5,573 nucleotides of DNA from an uncultured Roseateles sp. (GTDB lineage Bacteria; Pseudomonadota; Gammaproteobacteria; Burkholderiales; Burkholderiaceae). The notes under the pieces were generated by a model, which searched no databases, was not told where the DNA came from, and saw only the letters and a program-made list of their open reading frames with translations. Numbering within the stretch: position 1 is the stretch's first letter; every line of letters starts with the position of its first letter. Below, piece after piece: positions 1-5,339 of the stretch. The stretch is taken from NCBI GenBank assembly GCA_946480605.1, contig CAMLKW010000264.1, positions 1-5,573 of the forward strand, given 5' to 3'. A program made the position numbers and the translations under genes.

Positions 1-13
1 CCGCGGTAAGGCT

Positions 14-982
14 TCACAACACCAGGCCTTCGTGCTGTTCCAGCAGGGCGCGGCGCGTGGTCTCGCTGCGCAGCCGACCCAGCCACCAGGCCAGCGCCCG
101 GCCCGGCGCCTGGCCCGTGTCGCGCCAGGCGTAGTGCATGACGCCCGCACGGCGCCCTTCGTAGGTGGCCTTGCGTACCAGGCGGCCGGCGTCGACGTGG
201 CGGCGCACCATGCTGATGGGCAGCGAGCCGCAGCCCAGGCCGCGCAGCATGGCCTCCAGCTTGGTGGCCATGGAGGGCATGGTCAGCACGTCCTGCCCGG
301 GCAGCAGGCCCACGGTGATGGGCGCCAGCGTGCGGGCGCTGTCGGCCACGGCAATGATGCGGTGCTCGGCGATCTGCGCAGCCGTCAGCGGCTCTGCCAG
401 CTCGGCGAGCGGGTGATGGGGCGCCACGCAGAAGGCGAACTCCAGCTCGCCGGCCGGTTCGCAGTGGATGCTGCTGCTGGCCGACTGGGCCGGCACGCCC
501 AGGGCCAGGTCGGCCTGGCCGTGCAGCAGCGCCTCCCAGGTGCCGGCCAGCACCTCCACGCGCAGCTTCAGCCGGGTCGGCGGCGGGCTGCCATCCTCGC
601 CACGCTCGGCGTAGAAGGCCTCCATGAGGTCGAACACTGCGCGGCGCGCGACGGCGTCGTCCACCACCAGCGTCAGCTCGCTCTCCCAACCGGTGGCGAT
701 GCGGCGCACGCGGTTGGCCACGGCGTCCAGCTCCTGCAGCAGGCGCCGACCCTCCATCAGCAGCTCCTGGCCGGCCGAGGTCAGCACCGCCTGACGGGAG
801 CTGCGGTCGAACAGCAGCACGTCCAGCGCGTCCTCCAGCTGGCGCACCGAATAGGTCAGCGCCGATGGCACGCGGCCCATCTCGCGGGCGGCGGCGGCGA
901 AGCTGCCGGTGCGGGCGATGGTGTCCATCATGGACAGGGCTTCAGGGGTCAGCGCACGGCGCTTGTCTTGGGGGCTCGACAT
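14..982 (-). CDS. LysR-family transcriptional regulator, YhaJ-like
   Basis: A 322-residue DNA-binding regulator of normal LysR length. Residues 11-70 form the winged helix-turn-helix (LTPEALSMMDTIARTGSFAA, then VPSALTYSVRQLEDALDVLLFDR), followed by a linker helix at about 70-95 and a periplasmic-binding-protein-like effector domain from about 100 to 310. Beyond the usual N-terminal match, it resembles E. coli YhaJ (recalled, not aligned by tool) in the effector domain: GWE-LT near 98-105, EVLAG-WEALL-G-AD, AP-HPL, and IAVADSAR-ITV-LL. YhaJ is associated with responses to aromatic or quinone-type compounds and sits beside a pirin gene, as here. The gene is divergent from the pirin operon, the classic LysR arrangement. 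The ATG at 982 is preferred because the HTH needs the residues before Met18. No clear Shine-Dalgarno precedes it, and a palindrome ends one base upstream, suggesting autoregulation. The inducer is unknown. Confidence 0.96.
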   Translation of the reverse strand: MSSPQDKRRALTPEALSMMDTIARTGSFAAAAREMGRVPSALTYSVRQLEDALDVLLFDRSSRQAVLTSAGQELLMEGRRLLQELDAVANRVRRIATGWESELTLVVDDAVARRAVFDLMEAFYAERGEDGSPPPTRLKLRVEVLAGTWEALLHGQADLALGVPAQSASSSIHCEPAGELEFAFCVAPHHPLAELAEPLTAAQIAEHRIIAVADSARTLAPITVGLLPGQDVLTMPSMATKLEAMLRGLGCGSLPISMVRRHVDAGRLVRKATYEGRRAGVMHYAWRDTGQAPGRALAWWLGRLRSETTRRALLEQHEGLVL

Positions 983-983
983 G

Positions 984-1002
984 CGTTCAGTCTATTTGAA
1001 CG
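984..1002. promoter_or_regulatory. Candidate LysR operator, CGTTCA-N7-TGAACG
   Basis: A perfect inverted repeat with 6-bp arms around a 7-bp spacer (arms 984-989 and 997-1002). It contains T987-N11-A999, the core spacing of LysR-type boxes. It lies between the divergent regulator and pirin genes. It ends one base from the regulator start codon, so a bound protein would cover that gene's 5' leader. Its centre at 993 is about 64 bp upstream of the transcription start predicted from the -10 at 1045-1050, matching the usual -65 recognition site of LysR activators. Binding by the adjacent regulator is inferred. Confidence 0.7.
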
Positions 1003-1021
1003 ATGTCCTCAGAGCGCCTTG

Positions 1022-1050
1022 TCGATGGATACGGAGGCGGCTCCTACATT
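1022..1050 (+). promoter_or_regulatory. Candidate promoter of the pirin operon
   Basis: TACATT at 1045-1050 matches the sigma-70 -10 consensus at four of six bases. Seventeen bases upstream, TCGATG at 1022-1027 is a poor -35, as is usual for promoters that need a LysR activator. Transcription would start near 1057, leaving a leader of about 25 nt that carries the ribosome binding site. A short inverted repeat (GGAG-GCGG-CTCC, 1033-1044) lies in the spacer. The assignment rests on weak hexamers plus the consistent spacing to the upstream palindrome. Confidence 0.35.
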
Positions 1051-1069
1051 GACCTCATCGCCAACAAGC

Positions 1070-1075
1070 AAGGAG
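1070..1075 (+). promoter_or_regulatory. Ribosome binding site of the pirin gene
   Basis: AAGGAG, six bases before the ATG at 1082. It fixes the start of the pirin gene, whose reading frame otherwise stays open far upstream, through the regulator on the opposite strand. Confidence 0.85.
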
Positions 1076-1081
1076 CCCCAG

Positions 1082-1807
1082 ATGACCACTCAACTGATCA
1101 AGTCCAGCGACCGCGGCTACGCAGACCACGGCTGGCTGAAGTCCTTCCACAGCTTCTCGTTCGCCGACTACTACGACCCGGCCCGCATGGGCTTCGGCGC
1201 GCTGCGCGTCATCAACGAGGACAGGATCGAGCCGGGTCGCGGCTTCGGCACGCACGGCCACCGCGACATGGAGATCATCAGCTACGTGCTGTCGGGCGAG
1301 CTGGCGCACAAGGACAGCATGGGCAACGGCGAAGTCGGCGGCGCCAACGCCGGCGTCATCCGCCCGGGCGACGTGCAGCGCATGAGCGCGGGCACCGGCG
1401 TCATGCACAGCGAGTTCAACCATGCCAAGGACCAGACCACGCACTTCCTGCAGATCTGGATCATGCCGGACCACCGCGGCATCGCGCCCAGCTACGAGCA
1501 GAAGCACTTCGACACGGCGTCCAAGCGCGGCAAGCTGCGCCTGGTGGCGGCCAACGATGGTGCCGACGGTGCGGTCACCATCCACGCCGATGCGCGTCTG
1601 TATGCCGGGCTGTTCGACGGCGCGGAAGCCGCCGAGGTGGACCTTGCCCCTGGCCGTCTGGCCTATATCCACGTGGTGCGCGGTTCGCTTAACGTCAACG
1701 GGCAAGACCTGACGGCGGGTGATGCCTTGCAAGTTCGTGAAGCATCCAGCGTCGCCCTGAAGGCGGGTGTCGACGCCGAGGTGCTGGTGTTCGACCTGGC
1801 CGCCTGA
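1082..1807 (+). CDS. Pirin-family bicupin protein (YhhW-like)
   Basis: A 241-residue cytoplasmic bicupin of the pirin family, about the size of E. coli YhhW, which has quercetin 2,3-dioxygenase activity in vitro. The N-terminal cupin carries RGYADHGWLKSFHSFSFADY (11-30), ALRVINEDRIEPG and FGTHGHRDMEIISYVLSGEL. The expected metal ligands are present: His58 and His60 in the THGH motif, and His109 and Glu111 in GTGVMHSEF. This predicts a bound metal (Fe, Ni or Cu) and possible dioxygenase activity on flavonoid-like or catecholic compounds, although many pirins have no known substrate. The C-terminal cupin (about 150-241) lacks such ligands, as is usual. Relative to YhhW there are several extra residues after DSMGNGE (about 84-91). 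The start is set by AAGGAG at 1070-1075. A flavodoxin-like gene follows 35 bp later, probably co-transcribed, and the divergent YhaJ-like regulator is the likely controller. Confidence 0.96.
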   Translation: MTTQLIKSSDRGYADHGWLKSFHSFSFADYYDPARMGFGALRVINEDRIEPGRGFGTHGHRDMEIISYVLSGELAHKDSMGNGEVGGANAGVIRPGDVQRMSAGTGVMHSEFNHAKDQTTHFLQIWIMPDHRGIAPSYEQKHFDTASKRGKLRLVAANDGADGAVTIHADARLYAGLFDGAEAAEVDLAPGRLAYIHVVRGSLNVNGQDLTAGDALQVREASSVALKAGVDAEVLVFDLAA

Positions 1808-1842
1808 CCGACTCTTTCCAACCCCGAAGAAGGAAGCTCCCC

Positions 1843-2403
1843 ATGAGCAAGATCATCGTCCTGTATCACTCCGGCTACGGCCATACCAAGAAGGTTGCCG
1901 AGGCCGTGGCCGGCGCGGCCGGCGCGCAGCTGATCGCCATCGACGCCGAGGGCAATATCACCGAGGCCGACTGGGCCATGCTGGCCGCGGCCGACGGCAT
2001 CATCTTCGGCACGCCCACCTACATGGGCGGCGTCAGCTGGCAGTTCAAGAAGTTCGCCGACGCCAGCAGCAAGCCCTGGTACGCCCAGGTCTGGAAGGAC
2101 AAGATCGCCGCCGGCTTCACCAACAGCGCCACGCTCAACGGCGACAAGCAGGGCTCCATCCAGTACCTGCACACGCTGAGCCAGCAGCACGGCATGATCT
2201 GGGTGGGCATGGGCCTGAAGGCGCCCAACCACAAGGCCGCCACGCGCGACGACATCAACAACCTGGGCGGCTACGCGGGCCTCATCACGCAAACGCCCAG
2301 CGATGCGTCGGCCGAGGAGATGGTGCCGGGCGACATCGCCACGGCCAAGCACTTCGGCGAGCGCGTGAAGGCGGTCGTCGACCGCTGGGTGAAGGCGGCT
2401 TAA
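1843..2403 (+). CDS. Flavodoxin-family NAD(P)H oxidoreductase, WrbA-like
   Basis: A 186-residue cytoplasmic flavodoxin-fold protein, likely FMN-dependent and using NAD(P)H to reduce quinones or similar acceptors. Residues 4-19 form the first strand and the FMN phosphate loop (IIVLYHSGYGHTKKVA). GTPTYMGGVSWQFKKF (56-71) is the second flavin-contacting segment, as in WrbA GTPTRFGNMSGQ. FTNSATLNGDKQGS (92-105) matches the third contact region (FSSTGTGGGQEQT in WrbA). It is somewhat shorter than E. coli WrbA (about 198) and lacks part of the segment between the first and second flavin regions, so it belongs to the wider flavodoxin/NAD(P)H:quinone oxidoreductase group and is not a strict WrbA orthologue. 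AAGGA at 1830-1834 lies eight bases before the ATG. It probably shares the pirin transcript; two-electron quinone reduction would complement a quinone-sensing regulator. Its stop codon overlaps the stop of the convergent DUF1501 gene. Confidence 0.94.
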   Translation: MSKIIVLYHSGYGHTKKVAEAVAGAAGAQLIAIDAEGNITEADWAMLAAADGIIFGTPTYMGGVSWQFKKFADASSKPWYAQVWKDKIAAGFTNSATLNGDKQGSIQYLHTLSQQHGMIWVGMGLKAPNHKAATRDDINNLGGYAGLITQTPSDASAEEMVPGDIATAKHFGERVKAVVDRWVKAA

Positions 2404-3593
2404 ACGAGTGAGAGATCGCGCGGGCTGGCGCCGGGGAAGACCTGCGCCAGTTGCGCGGCACTCAGGCCGTACATGCGGCCAAGCAGCCCGCCCAGCACGT
2501 TGCGGTACTCGTTGAGTACGGGGTAGTCGCGGTTCTGGTGCAGCGTGGCGGCTTTGATCTGCTGCTGCTCACCGGCGATGCGCCCGCCGTGCACGCCACC
2601 ACCCAGCACCCAGTAAGCGCTGCCGTGGCCGTGGTCGGTGCCGCGGTTGCCGTTCTCGCGGAAGGTGCGGCCGAACTCGCTGACCACCACCACGACGGTG
2701 TTGTTCCACTGCGGCCCCATCTCGTCGGCGAACAAGGCCAGACCCCTGCCCAGTTCGCCAAGCTTGTTGGCCAACTGGCCGGTGGCGCCGCCCTGGCCCA
2801 CGTGCGTGTCCCAGCCGCCCACGTCGATGAAGCCCAGCGTCACGCGCTCGCGCATCAGCCGCGCGACGCGGCGGGCCTCCAGCGCGAAGCCCCTGGGCGC
2901 GATCGCGCCGCGGCTGGCGGCCTCCATCTCGGCGGCCATTTCCTGGGCTTTCATGCCGGCCATCTCGCGGCCGACCTCGTCGCGAACCTCGAAGCCGCCG
3001 CGGACCGCGCCGGCGAAGCGTGTGCCGGCGTACATGCCAGCGATGACCTCCGCCTGTGCGGCATTGATGCCCGGCTTGTTCAGGTCGCGCAGCGCCTGGT
3101 TGGCGACGGGGCGGTCGCCGCGCAGGATCAGCGGCACCTGGTCCGTGAAGGCCATGGCCTCCAGCCGCGAGCTGCTGCCCAGTACCGTCGCGAGCCGGTT
3201 CATGAAGCCGCTGCGGAAGTCGCGGCTGCCTTGCTCCGGCTGGCCCAGCTCGATGTGGTCCTGCGTCTCGAAATGGCTGCGTGACAGGTCGTGGCTGCCG
3301 GCGAACGGCACGAAGGCGGCCTGGCCCTTGCCCCACAGCGGGTGGATGCTGTCGGCCAGTGCCGGCGCCAGTCCCCAGTCCGCATCCAGCGACAACGCCG
3401 CCGACCTGGCGATGGCGATGTTGGGCCGGGCCTCGTAGTAGAAGCTCGATGACGTGGGCACCAGCAGGTTGGCGGCGTCGTAGCCGCCGCGCATGAAGAC
3501 CACGAGCAGGCGCGGCGTTTCGGGCGACGCAGCCCAGAGCTGGGTCGGCAGCGTGGCGCCCAGGCTGAGTTGAAGCAGATGGCGGCGTTGCAT
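2400..3593 (-). CDS. DUF1501 family exported protein
   Basis: A 397-residue member of the DUF1501 family, distantly related to the alkaline phosphatase/sulfatase superfamily; no activity is established. Residues 1-21 form a signal peptide with twin arginines (MQRRHLLQLSLGATLPTQLWA), cleaved near 21-22, suggesting Tat export to the periplasm. Family motifs run in order: FMRGGYDAANLLVP (33-46), GSHDLSRSHFETQDHIE (99-115), GGWDTHVGQG (259-268), SEFGRTFRENGNRGTDHGHG (305-324), YWVLGGGVHGG, and a C-terminal YRNVLGGLL segment. Asp39, Asp262, His264, Asp320, His321 and His323 are candidate metal ligands by analogy with the superfamily. No sulfatase Cys/Ser-x-Pro-x-Arg signature is evident. The start at 3593 is preferred over an in-frame Met at 3644 because it puts the Tat motif at the N-terminus and has AGGTGA five bases upstream. 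It lies 5 bp after the DUF1800 stop, so the two are almost certainly co-translated. Confidence 0.95.
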   Translation of the reverse strand: MQRRHLLQLSLGATLPTQLWAASPETPRLLVVFMRGGYDAANLLVPTSSSFYYEARPNIAIARSAALSLDADWGLAPALADSIHPLWGKGQAAFVPFAGSHDLSRSHFETQDHIELGQPEQGSRDFRSGFMNRLATVLGSSSRLEAMAFTDQVPLILRGDRPVANQALRDLNKPGINAAQAEVIAGMYAGTRFAGAVRGGFEVRDEVGREMAGMKAQEMAAEMEAASRGAIAPRGFALEARRVARLMRERVTLGFIDVGGWDTHVGQGGATGQLANKLGELGRGLALFADEMGPQWNNTVVVVVSEFGRTFRENGNRGTDHGHGSAYWVLGGGVHGGRIAGEQQQIKAATLHQNRDYPVLNEYRNVLGGLLGRMYGLSAAQLAQVFPGASPRDLSLV

Positions 3594-3598
3594 GTCGA

Positions 3599-3604
3599 TC
3601 ACCT
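3599..3604 (-). promoter_or_regulatory. Ribosome binding site of the DUF1501 gene, overlapping the DUF1800 stop
   Basis: AGGTGA read on the minus strand, five bases before the ATG at 3593. Its last three bases are the TGA stop codon of the upstream DUF1800 gene. It decides the DUF1501 start and implies translational coupling: a ribosome terminating on DUF1800 sits on the next initiation site. Confidence 0.8.
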
Positions 3605-5116
3605 GTGCATGAAGTCGGGAGAGGCCAGCAGGTAGGTGTTCCATTCCTGCGGCGAGTTGGCCTGCGCGAGCGCCTGCTGCGTGGGGCCGGCCAGGCGCGG
3701 CGCGATGGCTTCGAAGTACAGCGGCTGGGCGATCTGCGGGAAGGCCGGCCTGTCCTTGGCCTCGCCCTCCGGCTTGAACAGGCCCGCGCTGCCGCTGCCG
3801 ATGGCGCGGGCGATCTCGAAGCGCGTGGTCATCTGGCCGGGGCCGGCCCAGGCGTTTTCGTCCATCGGGTAGCCATCGGGCGTCTGGCGGTTGTAGGGCG
3901 CCTGGCCCAGGCGGTACAGCCAGCCGATCATGGGGCCGGTGTTCAGCACCACGCGGTCGGAATAGGCCAGCCGCACGGCGGACACGACGTAGTGCGTCGG
4001 GTCCTTGAACTTGCGGCCCAGCGATGCGTCGAACTCGGGCGACTGCACCATTGCGCGCAGCACGTCGGCGATGCGACCGTCGCTCTGCTGCCAGCGCTGC
4101 GCCATGCGTTCGACCAGCGCAGCCGGCGGCTCGTCGGCGACGAAGTACTGGGCCAGCTTGCGCGACACGTAGCGCGCCGTGCTCGGGTGGCGGGCCAGCA
4201 GGTCCAGCACCTGGTCCAGCTCGGCTTCGCCCTGGCCCTTGATGGTGATGCCCAGCAACTGCTTGTCGCCGAAGTCGTGCCGCACCGGGTTGAACTCCGT
4301 CAGACCCGCGCGGCGGTACTGTGCCTCGCGCTGCGGCGGCAGCTTGGGCTTGTTGTCCGTCAGGTTCACGCCCAGCCCGGTCAGCACGCGGGCCAGTTCC
4401 TGCACATCTTTCTGGCTGTAGCCGCCGCCCACGCCCATGGTGTGCAGCTCCAGCAGCTCGCGGGCGTAGTTCTCGTTGATGCGGTTGGCGGCGTTCTGCT
4501 CGTTGTCGAGGTAGCGCAGCATCGCGGGGTGGCGGGCCGTGTAGCCCAGCAACTCACGGAACGAGCCGAGCGAGCGCTCGCGCAGCCCCTGCTCGTAGTC
4601 GCCCACCATGACGCGCAGGTTGCTCTTGAACTGGTGGACGTTGAAGTGGTTGAACCAGAACCAGGTCAGCTGCTCCTGCACCTGGTGGGGCGAGTACAGC
4701 GCCTGCAGCAGCTGGCGGATGGAGGCCTCGCGGGCCAGCTTGGTCAGCGCAGCCTGGTACTGCTTCTGTGCCTCGGCCTTGGCCGCGTCGTCGGTCACCG
4801 CATCGGCGGCCTTGCGCTGCGCCTCCATGCGCTGCACCAGCGGCATCAGCTCGGTCTGGGCAACGGCGAGCGTTTGGATTTGCGCCTGCGCGGCGGCGGG
4901 CAGCGGGGCCGGGCCTTGGGGTGCGAGCTGGGCGTCCAGCCAGGCGGCGCGGCCCTTCTGGCGCAGCACCGCGAGATCGTCGCTGCGCGCGCCCCAGGTG
5001 AGGCGATCCAGCCACAGCGCATCCTGCGCGGCGGTGGTGGTGGCGGAAGGCGAGGGCGCCGTTGCGCAGCCGATCAGGCAGGACGCGAGGGCGAGGCTGA
5101 GCGCGAGGTGTTTCAT
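3599..5116 (-). CDS. DUF1800 family lipoprotein
   Basis: A 505-residue DUF1800 protein with a lipoprotein signal, MKHLALSLALASCLIGC. The lipobox is LIGC with Cys17 as the predicted lipidation site, followed by a Ser/Thr/Ala-rich tether (18-32). Asp at +2 is absent, which favours outer-membrane sorting. The domain begins at about 33 (LWLDRLTWGARSDDL). An Ala/Gln/Lys-rich, probably helical stretch (75-130) precedes the conserved core: TWFWFNHFNVH (151-161), ENYARELLELHTMGV (215-229), YSQKDVQELARVLTG (233-247), ARHPSTARYVSRKLAQYF (308-325), QAPYNRQTPDGYP (405-417) and a terminal LLASPDFMHR. Length is ordinary for the family. No reaction is known; the consistent pairing with DUF1501 suggests a joint envelope function. 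The ATG at 5116 is chosen because it starts the signal peptide; an in-frame TTG at 5167 would bury it. No strong Shine-Dalgarno or sigma-70 promoter is evident upstream. Confidence 0.95.
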   Translation of the reverse strand: MKHLALSLALASCLIGCATAPSPSATTTAAQDALWLDRLTWGARSDDLAVLRQKGRAAWLDAQLAPQGPAPLPAAAQAQIQTLAVAQTELMPLVQRMEAQRKAADAVTDDAAKAEAQKQYQAALTKLAREASIRQLLQALYSPHQVQEQLTWFWFNHFNVHQFKSNLRVMVGDYEQGLRERSLGSFRELLGYTARHPAMLRYLDNEQNAANRINENYARELLELHTMGVGGGYSQKDVQELARVLTGLGVNLTDNKPKLPPQREAQYRRAGLTEFNPVRHDFGDKQLLGITIKGQGEAELDQVLDLLARHPSTARYVSRKLAQYFVADEPPAALVERMAQRWQQSDGRIADVLRAMVQSPEFDASLGRKFKDPTHYVVSAVRLAYSDRVVLNTGPMIGWLYRLGQAPYNRQTPDGYPMDENAWAGPGQMTTRFEIARAIGSGSAGLFKPEGEAKDRPAFPQIAQPLYFEAIAPRLAGPTQQALAQANSPQEWNTYLLASPDFMHR

Positions 5117-5200
5117 GCGGGCGCCATGATGACGCCGCCCGGGGCCAGCTGTCGAGGCGCGCAACAAGACTTCACATCCCGCTGCGGCCGTCGTGCCTTG

Positions 5201-5245
5201 GCTCGGGCCGAGCGCCGGGCCGCTCCCAAGCCGGCCCGTCTGGCG
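5201..5245. repeat. Cluster of GC-rich inverted repeats in the intergenic gap
   Basis: Overlapping palindromes in the leader of the DUF1800 gene. GCTCGG-G-CCGAGC (5201-5213) is perfect with a 1-base centre. CGGGCCG (5216-5222) pairs with CGGCCCG (5232-5238) across a 9-base loop, and CGC at 5213-5215 can add pairs with GCG at 5243-5245. GAGCG (5210-5214) with CGCTC (5221-5225) is a competing pairing. The role is unknown: a dispersed repeat, a terminator without a T-run, or a leader structure are all possible. Confidence 0.4.
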
Positions 5246-5278
5246 ATGTACGCGCGGCTCGATGCAGCGCGTGTCGCC

Positions 5279-5338
5279 GTCCCCTCGGGGGACCGGCTGG
5301 ACTCGCCCGCGTTCAGCGGAGCGAGGTCGGACGAGGGG
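5279..5338. repeat. Nested inverted repeat just downstream of the sulfate-binding protein gene; possible 3' end or REP-like element
   Basis: A two-layer hairpin one base beyond the neighbouring stop codon. The outer stem pairs CCCCTCG (5281-5287) with CGAGGGG (5332-5338), then after a 3x3 internal loop GACC (5291-5294) with GGTC (5325-5328). The inner stem pairs CTCGC-CCGC (5302-5310) with GCGG-A-GCGAG (5316-5325), with a single bulged base and a 5-base loop; G5325 can serve only one of the two stems. An alternative small hairpin, GTCCCC-TCG-GGGGAC, lies at 5279-5293. There is no T-tract on the minus strand, so it is not a standard intrinsic terminator, but it could stabilise or delimit the mRNA 3' end. 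Its form is typical of dispersed intergenic repeats in Burkholderiales; copy number cannot be judged here. Confidence 0.55.
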
Positions 5339-5339
5339 C

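Noticed and set aside
32..1081. Open frame on the plus strand running through the regulator region into the pirin frame (would give a 591-residue protein)
   Set aside because: The upstream part is antisense to a clear LysR gene and is His/Gln/Ala/Gly-rich with no domain. The pirin has its own ATG at 1082 with a strong AAGGAG.
1055..1732. 225-codon minus-strand frame opposite the pirin gene
   Set aside because: Antisense shadow; the plus frame contains intact cupin ligands and a good ribosome binding site.
2451..3284. 277-codon plus-strand frame opposite DUF1501
   Set aside because: Shadow of the DUF1501 gene: biased composition and no recognisable domain, while the minus strand encodes full family motifs.
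2400..3593. Calling the DUF1501 protein a sulfatase because of the nearby sulfate-binding gene
   Set aside because: No Cys/Ser-x-Pro-x-Arg sulfatase signature is visible and the superfamily link is distant; neighbourhood alone is not enough.
3594..3644. Upstream in-frame start for DUF1501 (17 extra residues)
   Set aside because: It would overlap the DUF1800 end, place the twin-arginine signal internally, and ignore the well-spaced AGGTGA at 3599-3604.
5117..5167. TTG start extending DUF1800 by 17 residues
   Set aside because: The extension is Arg/Gly-rich and would put the lipoprotein signal peptide inside the protein; the ATG at 5116 gives a textbook lipoprotein N-terminus.
5279..5293. Rho-independent terminator at GTCCCC-TCG-GGGGAC
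   Set aside because: The stem is only 6 bp and no T-run follows on the minus strand; kept only as part of the larger inverted-repeat element.
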